From positions 868,001-932,000 of the forward strand of contig JADNRV010000002.1 in assembly GCA_015499995.1 (NCBI GenBank): a stretch of 64,000 nucleotides of DNA. Direction: 5' to 3'. Positions 1-10,512 of this stretch are shown here, piece by piece (position 1 is the first letter of the stretch; the number at the start of each line of letters is the position of its first letter). This DNA comes from Flammula alnicola (Eukaryota; Basidiomycota; Agaricomycetes; Agaricales; Strophariaceae). Both the position numbers and the translations under genes were made by a program. The notes beneath the pieces are model-generated. The model searched no databases, was not told where the DNA came from, and saw only the letters and a program-made list of their open reading frames with translations.

Positions 1-1
1 T

Positions 2-409
2 GGTGATTCAAGTCAGCAAGCTACGCTTGCGGAGTCTTGCGCCGAGGCTGCAAGCTCTCTGGATCGTGTCGTCCCTATTTTATCTCTTGCCCATCGCCGC
101 TTCAGGACCGAATTCATGGAACCCTTGCTTGCAACACCGAAAATCAAGGGGAAATCGAAAGTCAAGAATAAAATACCTAAACCCTCTGCTGGTCCTAACC
201 CAGCGCGTCCAAAAGGTAGACTAGCTCGTGCAATCAAGGATCTCCTCGAATCAGACACAGTTGATGAAGAGGAGAGATTGCGCCTTGCGTCTGGTCTTGC
301 GAAGGCATTACAGGTCATCGGCGTACGCGAAGAACACTTGCTGCGGAAAAAACTTGATAAATTCGTCACATCTGCAAATCCAACGCCTCCGACTCCTTCA
401 AAGTCTTAA
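2..409 (+). CDS. C-terminal part of an unrecognised protein (5' end outside window)
   Basis: The reading frame is open from the first bases of the window and ends at a TAA at about 409, so this is the last part of a gene that begins upstream. The visible 135 or so residues are helical and charged, with a basic stretch (KIKGKSKVKNKIPKP) in the middle, an acidic-to-basic helix after it, and a Pro/Thr/Ser tail. I recognise no domain or catalytic motif. No splice sites are needed in the visible part. The gene converges on the nuclease gene to the right, with about 250 bp between the two stop codons. Its function is unknown. Confidence 0.55.
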   Translation, partial: GDSSQQATLAESCAEAASSLDRVVPILSLAHRRFRTEFMEPLLATPKIKGKSKVKNKIPKPSAGPNPARPKGRLARAIKDLLESDTVDEEERLRLASGLAKALQVIGVREEHLLRKKLDKFVTSANPTPPTPSKS

Positions 410-659
410 TTGATTACTTACTATCGATTTTCCGTAGACATTGGTATATGTATACGTGAATATATCATATCACATGTACACCGCATTGGTGAAATGACAT
501 CACGGACGACTTAAGCCAGCCAAACAGAGAGATAAAAACCACGAAGGTACAATTAAACAGTACACGATCGATGGCATTGACGAGACACATGACAAAAAAT
601 GAAGTTGCAGTTCACTGTCTGCTTAAAAGGCCACTTGTACATATGTTCAGACAAGGCTT

Positions 660-3017
660 TCAAGGCAAGTTAGTGGCTCCGTCGAACAAAACGTTCAACC
701 ACGCTGCGAGGCGGAATCCCTGCTTAGCAATTTGGGTTTCGATCTGAAAGAGAGTCGAAGCAATGATGATTAACTTTCAGGAATGTCTGCAGACCATAAT
801 AACAACTAGTGATGTGCCGGCTCGGGCTTGGCCTGAAAGCCCCGGCTTTGGCTCGGCTTTGGGCGGCTCAGGCTTGGTCAAATCACGAGCCGGGCCAAAA
901 GCCGGAAATCAGGCTTGGCCCGGCCCGGCTTTGGCTCAAGCCGGGGCTTTGCTGACAAATTAGCTAAAACATAATATAATAAAAATATTTTGATATCTAC
1001 ATGTAGATGCAACTCTAAAGTACATATTTACCTAATATACGGGTGCCTAAGGCATGTTGTCAACGTGCAATACCACTTGCAACCTGTTTTCGCACCCAAA
1101 ATGAACATTGATGGTATTTCAAACTCAGCCGGACTTGTCCGTCAATGCATGGCCACATTACCACACGATCAAGTCGACATCAAACTGACTTTAAAACTAT
1201 TATTAGACCAAACTTTCGTGAAAGTACAGTACAAAAAAAGAGTTTTGGTTACTCAAAGGTCAAATTTTCTCCGTTTAAATTCAACAAAAATTCTGCAGAA
1301 AGCCCCGGCCTGGGCCGACGGCTCGGGCTTTTCAAAACTTCAGGCCGGGCCAAAGCCGGCTCCAGGCCAATACCTTTGGCCCGGCTTGGCCCGGCTTCTT
1401 TGGGCCCGGCTTGGCTCGGCTTCTGGCCTCAGGCCGGAGCCGGCACATCACTAATAACAACATACGATGGGGACTGCACCAGTGAAGTAGCTCGAAGTGC
1501 ACAGGTCTTGTCCGGTGGAAAAATTGAAAACAAAGGACTGCGTGTATCATCAGTTAATCCATCTAACGAGACGACTTCGAGACCCAACTATACTTACGCA
1601 ATCGAAAGCGTTAGACTCGGAGGCCCAGACGAGAGGGCATGCGAGCGGGGTAATAGCGCGAGGGTTAAGTACTCCTGCGATATCCTCCTCAATGCTTCGC
1701 CTGGAGCTCGCTGGAGTGGTAGTAGAAGAGCAGGAGATCCATCCAGCTGCAAGAGATTTGTATGTGCCAGTCTATTTCGATGGAAAGAGAAGACATGTCA
1801 GTAAACTAGTTGTTCGTCGGAGAGGCTTAATTAATAATTTAATGACCTTAATACGAGTGACAAGCGCGTTGGCCCAAGTCGTTACAGAGTTTCCATAGTT
1901 GGCTTTCAAAAGAACATTGATCATGCCGCTGTCTTAAGATTCAGATGATGAGATAGCATCAAAGGTGAAAAGGCAGCGTATTTTACCCCATGTCTTGAAT
2001 AAATGTCAGTCAGACAGTCCGTAGCTATTGAATGGAGAACTTACAGCGTGCAGGTTTGTGCTGGATCCACTGCATTTGGCGGAGATATCGTTTCCACCCA
2101 CTTCAAGTGCTTCGACATGGAGTGGCTGTCCGATGTCGCCAAGGAACTAAAGCAAGAAGTGTTTAAATTGTGGCATTTATTTTGAGCTTCTGATTTGACT
2201 TACATGGTCTAGAGCAAGGTATCCGGTTAAGAAAACAAAATCAAGGAGAAGAAATAATAACTCAACGAACCTACAAACTTGAGAGCTTCCTGGCGTTGCT
2301 CGGCGGAGAGAGAGGTGTTGATAACACGACTAGTATAATTGGCAATGGCGGTCACTAGAAATTTATCAGACGCGGCCTCGATGGCTGGTCTCAAGGCGAC
2401 CTACAGATGCATTGTCCATTTCCACAATCTCTGGTCTCGGAGACGGAGCAAGAAGTAGGGGGGTTATCTGTCACATCAACGGTCAGAGAATTCGACCAGA
2501 TCTACGATATTCCACCGACCTTCCGCATCGACGAAGTGGAAGGGAGCGGACCTAGCCAATGAATAAATGAATTCATGAACGCAAGTCTGGATGAAAGGGG
2601 TAATTTTTACCAAGAAAAGGCGGTCTCCGATCTGACGTCATCGGCCCACTATAAGTCCATAATATCACCAATAGAGATGCAAGTTAGAGCGAGAAGTGTG
2701 CACACGTTTTATTTCCTTACAGTAGCTGCGGGGCCGAGAGATTCATTGTACGTCGATCCCAAAGACGACTGTACGAACGAAAGAGCCTTGGGGGAAAGAA
2801 ACTGGAGAATAGAAGTATGAGAAAATGAAAATGCACAATAGAAAAGAGAGACTATTTACCTGCATGGCTACATATCTAAAATAATCGACTTCAGCAGCAG
2901 TAGGCAAAAATGGAACGGCAAGACTTACCCTACGGTCATATGTCCACTAGCTCCCCAGCCGTACACCGCACACGGTGCGGAGAGAGACAAGGTGAGTGTA
3001 AGAGTGCTAAGTTTCAT
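660..3017 (-). CDS. Secreted S1/P1-type zinc nuclease (14 exons)
   Basis: S1/P1 nucleases are secreted, trinuclear-zinc enzymes that cut single-stranded DNA and RNA and remove 3'-phosphates. Joining 14 exons gives 310 residues, a normal length. A 20-residue signal peptide ends just before WGASGH, so the mature protein starts with Trp1, the N-terminal zinc ligand of the family. The other ligands sit at the expected mature positions: His6, Asp45 (TWADD), His60 (PFHFVDAE), the HFLGDIGQPLH motif and NLHATWD. Exons (high to low): 3017-2929, 2875-2860, 2801-2721, 2648-2611, 2551-2520, 2467-2405, 2354-2271, 2208-2204, 2146-2045, 1993-1987, 1932-1847, 1771-1598, 1537-1466, 743-660. All introns are 50-75 nt except the last, which is 722 nt because of a transposon. 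The frame stays open throughout, with no sign of decay. The splice model is mine and is not supported by transcripts. Confidence 0.93.
799..806. repeat. Left target-site duplication of the hAT-like element
   Basis: ATAACAAC, identical to 1454-1461 on the other side of the element. Removing the element and one copy restores a 67-nt intron, typical for this gene. Confidence 0.9.
807..1453. mobile_element. Non-autonomous hAT-like element (MITE), 647 bp
   Basis: The element starts TAGTGATGTGCCGGCTC and ends with the exact reverse complement, giving 17-bp perfect terminal inverted repeats that continue imperfectly. It is flanked on both sides by ATAACAAC (799-806 and 1454-1461), an 8-bp duplication as made by hAT-superfamily transposases. 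The first 150 bp and last 160 bp are GC-rich and carry many copies of a GGCCCGGCTTGG-like motif in both orientations, the usual layout of subterminal transposase-binding sites. The 340 bp between are AT-rich with no credible ORF. It lies in the last intron of the S1/P1 nuclease gene, 12 nt from the splice donor. Nothing here encodes a transposase, so movement would need one in trans. Confidence 0.9.
1454..1461. repeat. Right target-site duplication of the hAT-like element
   Basis: ATAACAAC, identical to 799-806. On the minus strand it follows the first four bases (GTAT) of the splice donor of the nuclease's last intron, so the donor itself was left intact. Confidence 0.9.
1987..1993 (-). other. 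7-nt micro-exon of the nuclease gene
   Basis: The exon ACATGGG sits between introns of 51 nt (1994-2044) and 54 nt (1933-1986). It supplies Thr-Trp and the first base of the Asp codon in NLHATWDSG, where the Asp is a zinc ligand. Leaving it out shifts the frame and reaches a stop within four codons. Confidence 0.8.
2204..2208 (-). other. 5-nt micro-exon carrying a zinc-ligand histidine
   Basis: The exon ACCAT lies between introns of 62 nt (2209-2270) and 57 nt (2147-2203). With the preceding G it gives Asp-His, the His of the conserved H-x3-D zinc site (DHFLGD). The upstream donor GTTCGT is weak, and a stronger GTAGGT lies four bases before it. Confidence 0.78.
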
Positions 3018-3628
3018 GGTGAATTTCTAAAGCGCAAGTTATTCCCAGTTAATGGGGGATGCAGCTGTTAGCACAATGCCAGTGCAACTACTCGCGTTAA
3101 ATAGCGCATCGAATGCGCTCTTCGACATGTGCATGCAAGCGAGATATTCAAGGATATTCACAAGAATCACGCTCGCCCTCGACTCACATGTTCTTCTTAG
3201 TAGTTGCCACTGTCTAAATTTGGGGACGGAGATCCGAGGCATGTGGATTGATGGGCGATAACAAATATATGCGCCATGGTCGCCTGCGTAACATCAAGAG
3301 ACAAAGAACGTTGCTGGTATTTTGTACCAATCCACGAAAGATATAAAAATAAGTCTGACAGAGTAATGTGCATCGTCCATGTGTATTTCTTTTCGAGCAT
3401 TTCTTTTGGCAATTAAAAGACACGTTGCTCCAAGAAAGATGTGGACGACGATTACCCACGTGGTTATAATTTCCATTATCTTGCAGTACCACAATGTTGC
3501 CCGAGACAAAAAAACTGACTCGCAAGCCTAATGTGGTGGAAGCACAGATTAGCATTGGAGAGCCAAGAAATCGAGATACATTTAATAAAGCGGAGACACT
3601 AGAAACAATGGCCACATTAAACCAAAGC
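3018..3628. other. Intergenic region upstream of the nuclease gene
   Basis: About 610 bp between the nuclease start and the 3' end of the next minus-strand gene. Apart from the possible TATA element I see nothing convincing. A 133-codon minus-strand frame at 3214-3615 looks non-coding. Confidence 0.5.
3097..3103 (-). promoter_or_regulatory. Possible TATA element of the nuclease gene
   Basis: TATTTAA on the minus strand, 80-86 bp before the start codon at 3017. Position and sequence suit a TATA element, but this rests on the motif alone. Confidence 0.3.
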
Positions 3629-5246
3629 CTAGCTTTTGCCAGTGCCGGTTTCCGCCTTCTGATCGACTATTGAGTCCATATTTAAAACGTTCCCAGAGTT
3701 CAAGAACGCCTCCATGTCCATAGAAAAACCCACTTCAGAATCCTGAGGGTTTGAGAAGAATCCAGAGGGAAGGTTATTCAGATCAATGGAGTTGAGATCA
3801 TCGAATGCTTCGCCCGTGCCGTGCATAGAGGGATCGTCCGAAGGCGAGGGTTTGACATCCATGAGATCCGAGGCCGCAGAAAATTGGGCCAATAAACTTC
3901 CTGGAGAAGGAACCGAATTCGACTGAGATTGCAACATAGATCCAGAAGCATCCATGTCAACTCCCAAATCTCCACTGGAAGTAAAATCGCCAAAGAGTTC
4001 ATCAGTTGCAGGAGAAGTGATATTAAAATTATTGAGGGCATCTCCTTCTTTCAGCGGCTGATTGTCGGTTTCATTGTTTTGTAGTTGTTCACCTTCACCA
4101 TCATCTAGTAAAGGTGAGAACAGTCCATCATGAGGGTTACTGGACTCGCCGGATTCGGCAGGATTGCCGAAAGGATCTGCTACGTTTGACATGTCAATGT
4201 CCATAGCATCAAGGTCCAGTTCGATTGGTTTGTCCGATGAGTCTCCAAGTCCAACACCCAGCGCCGCCAAATCAGACTCTTTATGTGGCATATGCATTTC
4301 GTCCGGAAGAGTGAGGTCAATTTCTGTCGGCCCATGAGTACCATCGAGAGGTAATGAAGAGCTGGCAAAAGCGGCCATGAGGTCCGGAGGAAATTCATTG
4401 GGACCAACGGGACGAGCAGACTTTGGGGCCAATGTAACTGGAGAAGCAAGCCCTTTTGAATAGAGAGCCGCTTCTTCTTCTGTGATTCTGAGTGATGTCG
4501 AGGAGAGGTCAAGCTTGAGAGGGAACTGTGGTCGATGAAGCGATGATATGGATATCGCCGATGGCCTTCTGCCGAGTGCTGTATTCAAAACCGGAGAATT
4601 CCTCGGATTTGTGCTGCCGCCGTCTGAGGGAGGTTGGGTAGCAGAAGTATCCATCGCTGTTTCAGACAAGAGCGGGGGACAGGAGGGGCAACATCAATGC
4701 TTCAGCATTCTTTCGTCTTTCTTCAGCCTCGATCCGTTCTTCTTCTCGTCGCAAGTCGCGCTTCAAAACACTGATAGCACGAAGCTGGGCATGGGCATTA
4801 GTATTTTGGTACAACGGCCGAGGACGATTGGGAACTTGCAAGATGAGCTTCAATGGAGTCGCAGAGTTGGTCGTACTTCTCGACATCGCGTCCAAGAGCC
4901 GCTGTAAGGGATTGTGGTGGGTTGGGAATGTGCTTTTCTATGCCTCTGTTGATATTTGTTAAGTAAAATCTTGATATGACCATCTGACTCAAAACGCACA
5001 GCTTGCGGGTAGCAGCATAGAAGTTATAAATTTGCCCAGTCTTTACAACAGCGTCCTGATGTGACTTGAGACACATATATTGAAGCGACTTTACGAAAGG
5101 AAAGCACCTTGAGACAACGCGTCAAAGCCTCGAATTCTGGTTGCAAAATCTTCTCTTCGGAAGTTTCGGTGGATGGTGGAGTTGGTATAGCTTTACTGTC
5201 TTTATTTTCGGTACTGGCATTAGATAATTTAGGAGTTTCAGATGCC
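3629..5246 (-). CDS. Possible Mediator tail subunit (Med2/Med29-like)
   Basis: The start codon at 5246 begins MASETPKLSN, followed by a helical region of about 150 residues reconstructed over several short exons, then an acidic, Ser/Pro/Asp-rich tail of about 340 residues that looks like a low-complexity activation region. The helical part contains EKYDQLCDSIEAHL, which resembles the region of metazoan Med29 with a 'FYxLCDQLE' core; fungal Med2 is considered its counterpart. That is my only basis for the name. One intron appears to be GC-AG (donor gcaagt near 4847). Joining the helical part to the tail needs an intron of about 80-90 nt with a weak donor near 4706. The gene is divergent from the UVRAG-like gene. 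If the name is wrong, it is a nuclear acidic protein of unknown role. Confidence 0.4.
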
Positions 5247-5927
5247 ATGATGGATTCGTGATGGGTCGAGCAAGTTGAAGAAAGAGCAAGTTGAAGGAAC
5301 GTCAGTAATACGACTATTATTACTAAGTAGTAGGGAAAGTACACGTGATGCTTGGCTGCACCGTCAAGTTCTGCGCCTCTTTCAATCTTCCTTCCCTAAA
5401 AATCCATTAAAAACCGGTTCGTTCGTACTCAACCAGATTTCAGTCCAGCGTTACAAAAAAAGTTATTTTTTGTGCATTTCAATGTCTTTTTGGGTGTTTG
5501 GACCCTCAGAAATATTTCCTTCATGATATGGCCTACAGACACTTCAAGTTGAAGCTTTCGTTGAAACGGTGACCCATAATATTGCAATGGACCTGCCAAA
5601 TATTAGTCTCTGAATTCTCATACCTCGTCTCTTCGAATACTTCGCGGTTTTAAGTCAATTCAGGCCTGCCCGTAGGGTTTTACCCACAATAAATAGGCGG
5701 TTGCAGGGACTTCCATAACAGGCGTGTGCAACTCTGCATATCCGAGTCCGTGTCCCGAGTGAAAATCCCTTCAACTTCACCCTCTCTCCTTATTTTTGGC
5801 CCAGGATATCTGTGGCCTGTCCAGCTGGTTATCGGACTGACTTGGCTGGGTACATATTGTCGAATCTTTATGTGGGGAGTATCCTGTTGAATTTGATTCA
5901 TATTCATGCAAGACTGCTCCGCGCTCG
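5247..5927. other. Divergent promoter region
   Basis: 680 bp between two start codons pointing apart. It holds a CACGTG box at 5342-5347, about 96 bp before the minus-strand gene, and a short direct repeat (gagcaagttgaa, twice) at about 5266-5293 in its leader. No ORF is convincing. Confidence 0.5.
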
Positions 5928-8900
5928 ATGCTTCCGAGTGCAACGACGCCCGTTGTTCAGCCTATCTACGAGGATGGTCATACAAACCCAGTAAGCTCAC
6001 TTTACTCTCATATATTAATCATACTTATGTATTTTAGCGACGTATCCGACACATAACTGGAATTCAAATCCGCAATCTAACACCCTTCCCTGTGCGCGAT
6101 GCCTTCACGTCAGCCTTAACTCGGCCCGCAGAACAACCCCATTTCAATGCATCTGGCGTTATAGATGACCTCGGAGCGATGATATTAAGAAAACGTACTC
6201 GGAAGGTCTCTACGAACTCGACTGGAACCCGACGCAGTCTCAAGTGGGATGATGGAATCCTTGACCAGAAGGACATGTCACCATCTGTCGAATCAAGGGG
6301 CAGGGCGACGTCTATTTCTTCAACCACTCTTACAAATAATGGAAATCCCTCAACCAGTCCTAGCAATGGCACACAACCCTTTAGTTCGTCTCGGTCGACG
6401 CATTCATTGCGAGGGCGTCGCGCTCGGACAAGTTCCATGGCGTCGTCCAGCAGCAATCATCTGGCGAACATATCTTTTCCAGCGGGCTCCTCGTCGACAT
6501 CCATTCCTTCCCTTCTTCCAGATAATTCTCAAGCCGGTTTGGAGAAAGTCATCAATTCCAGATTGGTTGAGACTTTCATTGCTATCGGCGTACCCACACG
6601 TACTGGTCAGGAGCTCGAATCGTCTAGTTCAAACCTCCTGTCGCCATCTGGTGGCTCACAAATAGCCTTGCGCTCTGCTCCACTGCAAGCGTCCTCTTTT
6701 TTGCCAACTTCACGCAGCCAGAAATTGGTTTCCGTTGCTCCGTCAAGCACAAAAGATTCCTTAACCGTAGTTCCACTTCACAAAAAACAATCGTCTACGC
6801 CGAACTCAGCGCCTCCATCCAAAACTGCCTTCAAACTCGCAATTAAGCAGGATATCAGACCCAGAGGGCCGTCGAACACTCTATTGAATGGAATATCCCC
6901 TCCTTCACCTGTTTCGTCCCCGAGAAAGGGTAAATCGGTCGCAAACCCACCATCTGAGATGGAAAAGGTCGTTACCAATAAATCAGAGTCTCCTGTCTAT
7001 TTCTCTCCAATCCATCGACCCTCGACCAATCCCTTTTTCCCGATTGATGCGCGTTCTGGTCGTGACTTTCCACAATGGTCTGACACGAGTGGTCACAGTT
7101 TAAAAATCGAGGTATGGGGGAAAGTAGCAGTGCGAGGAAGGAGAGAGGAATGGGCTCTACACGGGCGTCAGCATCAGACGGAGCCTCCTATCGACGATGA
7201 CGCTCATGACTGGAAGTTGTTGGATGAACGGGACATTAATCTGAATAAGCTAATCCCTCTTCCCGACGATGTACGCACCCATTTGTCCAATCGCTCGGAT
7301 TCTCATTAATTTCATCTTTCAGCTAGACACCAACCCATCAGCGCTTCCTTCAAATACTGTCCTTGTTACCCTGTCACCCCCAGGGCAGACTCTCTATCTA
7401 CCTCCTTCTCTGACGTCTGTTTCCCGGTCCTCATCACCATCTGGCGGGTATACTTCAGATCCCGAATCGGAAATTCGGAAAGCCAAGCAAGACAATGACC
7501 AGCCACATTCTACGGCTGATGTTCTTTCGCCTGCCGAAATATTACCACTTTCTCGCAGAAGACGTCACAAAGGTATACAAAGCCCGGCTGATTTGAGAGA
7601 CAATGCAAAGACAGCTGGTTGGCTGGAATTGTTCAAGTACGTATGTATTCTATCGCCTAGTATATCCAACTCAAGGAACCTTCAGGCTTGTTACCATCCA
7701 ATCTCTCATTTTGGATAACGAATCATCGCTTGGCGAGGTGGTCCGGAAGATCGATGGTCTACTAGAAGATGACGAGACGTTCCCCCTTGTATGCTTCTTC
7801 TGCTACCTTATTCTTTGCTTGTCTAACCGTTCAACAGAGACGTGAGATATCTGAACGGGAAGCTCATATCAAAGAGTTGAGCACGAACTACAATGTGGTT
7901 GTGGAGCTGTCTGCGAAGAGTAAGGAGCACACGAGCTGCAATTTCCACATGCTAATTTGTTTTCAGGGAAACTAGAAATTGCTGATCGCGCTCAAAGGCT
8001 GAAAACCCGAGCTGATCTTCTTGCGTCTGCCAGAGACGCCCTTCAACTGAATTCGGAGATGGATGACAGGATAGATACTGAAAGGTAGGTTGCCATTTTT
8101 CGTATTCCACCGTCATTCAAAGTCATCTTCTGAACAGAACCCGGCTAATTTTAATGCGCGAGAGGATGGCCTCCGCACGGACTTCTCTACTATCTACGCT
8201 ATCTACAATTTTCCCCATAGAACTCTATTCTCCTCCTGACCTACTCTTTACCATCCTGGATGTGCCATTACCCATTCCACTTAACTCTAACGACCCAGCG
8301 CCACCTTTAACAATGCCAGAACACAAGGAGGTGACGGAGGAAGCTGTTGCAACTGCCCTTGGATACGTGGCTCAGGTCTTGCAGATATTAGCTGCGTATA
8401 TCGGGAAACACTTGATATACCCCGTAACATGCATAGGCAGTCGTAGCTTGATCAGAGATGGGATTTCAGCTATGGTCGGACCTCGCATGTAAGTGTCCTG
8501 CACTAGATCACTTGTGTTTTGGTTGATAATATCAAATACAGGTTTCCATTGTTCTCAAAAGGAGTTGACACATATCGATTTGAATACGGTGTTTTCCTGC
8601 TGAATAAAGACATTGAAATGGTCAGTGCCCTCCCAAAGAAATTGAATTATCGTTTAATCGAGCCCCTTAGCTGATGTCCGAACGCGATCTACGAGCTCTA
8701 GATATTCGACACACGCTCCCTAATCTTAAAAACCTTTTGCTCACTCTTAGCGATGATAACGTCCACAAATACCAGTTAGTGCACGCCCTTTTACTTCTAA
8801 AAACATGCTAATTGTGACAGACCCCGACGTTCTAATCCTTCCCCTGTATGCTCGACTTCTGGCTTGGAGACTCCTCCGCGAGAATCATCTCCTGTGGCTG

Positions 8901-9292
8901 AAGATATTCATACTCCCAAAGCATCGCATGCCCTAGTCACCGGCACACCTGTCGAAGGCACCACCACTCCAACCGCCAGTGGAGCAACTACGCCTACAAC
9001 ATCTATAATGTCGGACGATTCGCGAAAGCAGAGGTCGTTTCTTGGATTTGTCCCCTTCACCGATTTTCTTCGCGCACGATATCCATCCACTAGCCAGTCG
9101 TCGGAAAAGACAGTGACCAAATCACGGGCGTCGTCTCGCAGCAGAGAAGAGTCTGAGGGTGATACAGAGGCAGACGGAGGCTCCGAACCCGACGAAGAGG
9201 ACAGGATGACAATACATGCCGTTGCGTCAGAAAATCATGACAATCTTCCGGATGCTCTGGCGAGAGAAGGAAGCACAGCAACGGAGACCTGA
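5928..9292 (+). CDS. VPS38: UVRAG/Vps38-like subunit of Vps34 PI3-kinase complex
   Basis: The protein is expected to join Vps34, Vps15 and Beclin/Atg6 in the complex that makes PI3P on endosomes and in autophagy. A 21-codon first exon (5928-5990) leads into a long exon (6038-7270). Its first half is Ser/Pro-rich, followed by a folded segment (SLKIEVWGKVAVRGRREEW) and a Ser/Pro-rich stretch. Later exons give a coiled coil (SEREAHIKELSTNYNVVVEL onward) and then the most conserved block, with ALGYVAQVLQILAAYI, YRFEYGVFLLNKDIE and HTLPNLKNLL, the signature of the UVRAG/Atg14 family. The tail is Ser/Thr-rich and acidic. I favour UVRAG/Vps38 over Atg14 because of the 'FEYGVFLLNKDIE' block and the long N-terminal region. 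No frame problems were seen. Confidence 0.85.
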
Positions 9293-10512
9293 CCCTGCTT
9301 TTTTACCAATTTCGCAGGCCGTGGTCCGTTGGACGGCAGGCGCACACTCGGCTAATTTTCTGGGGGAGGTTAAACGGATGCTGCGCGTTGTTTCCCTATA
9401 TTTCTGTATGTTGGGTGGTGGTAATCTGCACAACGCCGTTATGTAGTTTACTTTCCGTTCTAACTACATATACGTTAGTCTTCGCGCTCTTTTATATAGT
9501 CGCTCTCTGCCACATTGGTGACTGACCCCTCACCAACCCCTCTCTTCTGTTTTACGTATGGACAGTAATATTTTTAGTTGATCGTGATGACAACAGGAGA
9601 GATTTGCTAACATACTGTGCCAATACATAAATGGCGTGTGGACGCATCACGATTCACCATATTTCTTCGCGCAATACAGGGCCGAAGCCAACGAAGCCTC
9701 TCTCTGATCGGGTTTGATCGTGATGGAAAAAAATCTTAGGCGAGAGGATTGAGAGGAGGACTGTCGTTCGACTTTAATACTGACAGTAGCTCGAGCATTG
9801 TATGCCGGAGAAGAGTCGCAATGATTTTCGTTTTGGCGGTGGAAGCAAATATGGCTTGACCCAGCAATTTCTACGGTGATCTCAGATCTCAAAGTTGAGG
9901 CTAAGTAGCTTTTTCAAAGGCGAAATTGGGTCAAACTGAGATGATGATGCACTGTTGAAATCATATTTAACGTTTTTTGATAGACATAGTATGGTTCTCG
10001 AGAAATTGCAGAAAATTAAAGGAGTGGTGGATTCAGGGAGTTCTGAAGGGTGAGAATGGAAGTTTTCGAGCGAAATCGCCAGGGGCCGGAGTTGAAAAAT
10101 TTGAAGGGAATTGCCGGGGCCTTTTGAGTCCAGGGCCCAAAACGTAGCGCACTCAGCGACCATTACTTATATTCTCCAGTCGACAACCTCCTCAACCATT
10201 CTCTTCCTACCTTCTCCGTTCAACATACACGTTACTAAAAGAGTTGGTCGTCTTCTGGCTTTTTATTGCTCTTTTCTCAGATTTCTTCCAGCTCGACGCA
10301 CTGTAACATCAATCCTTAAGACGGGCCTCAACCAGTTCACAGGTCAGTCGATTGATGGGCTCACTAAATGTCGTGTCCGAATTTAGTGACACTCAACTCT
10401 AGGAATCCTTTCGTGCAACTGCTCCCTCGTCGACCTATACCCTCAAAAATACCTTCTCTTTTGTCTCTGTCATTTACTGCTTTGAAAAGTTACAAGCACC
10501 TCCGTTGCGACA
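9293..10512. other. Intergenic region and long 5' leader of the Pumilio gene
   Basis: 1.2 kb. The stretch from about 10160 to 10512 is pyrimidine-rich, as in leaders of fungal genes. The small frames on both strands here have no support, and no RNA gene or repeat was recognised. Confidence 0.45.

Noticed and set aside
763..1550. Several open frames of 60-150 codons on both strands within the hAT-like element
   Set aside because: They arise from GC-rich repeats, give Ala/Gly/Pro-rich peptides without any domain, and lie in an intron of the nuclease gene.
1145..1898. Plus-strand frames antisense to the nuclease exons
   Set aside because: The minus strand is fully explained by conserved nuclease exons with correct splice sites.
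3214..3615. 133-codon minus-strand frame
   Set aside because: No recognisable domain, odd composition, no splice context; it lies in the upstream region of the nuclease gene.
9647..10386. Small frames between the UVRAG-like and Pumilio genes
   Set aside because: No conserved motif or plausible splice structure; the region reads as UTR and promoter.
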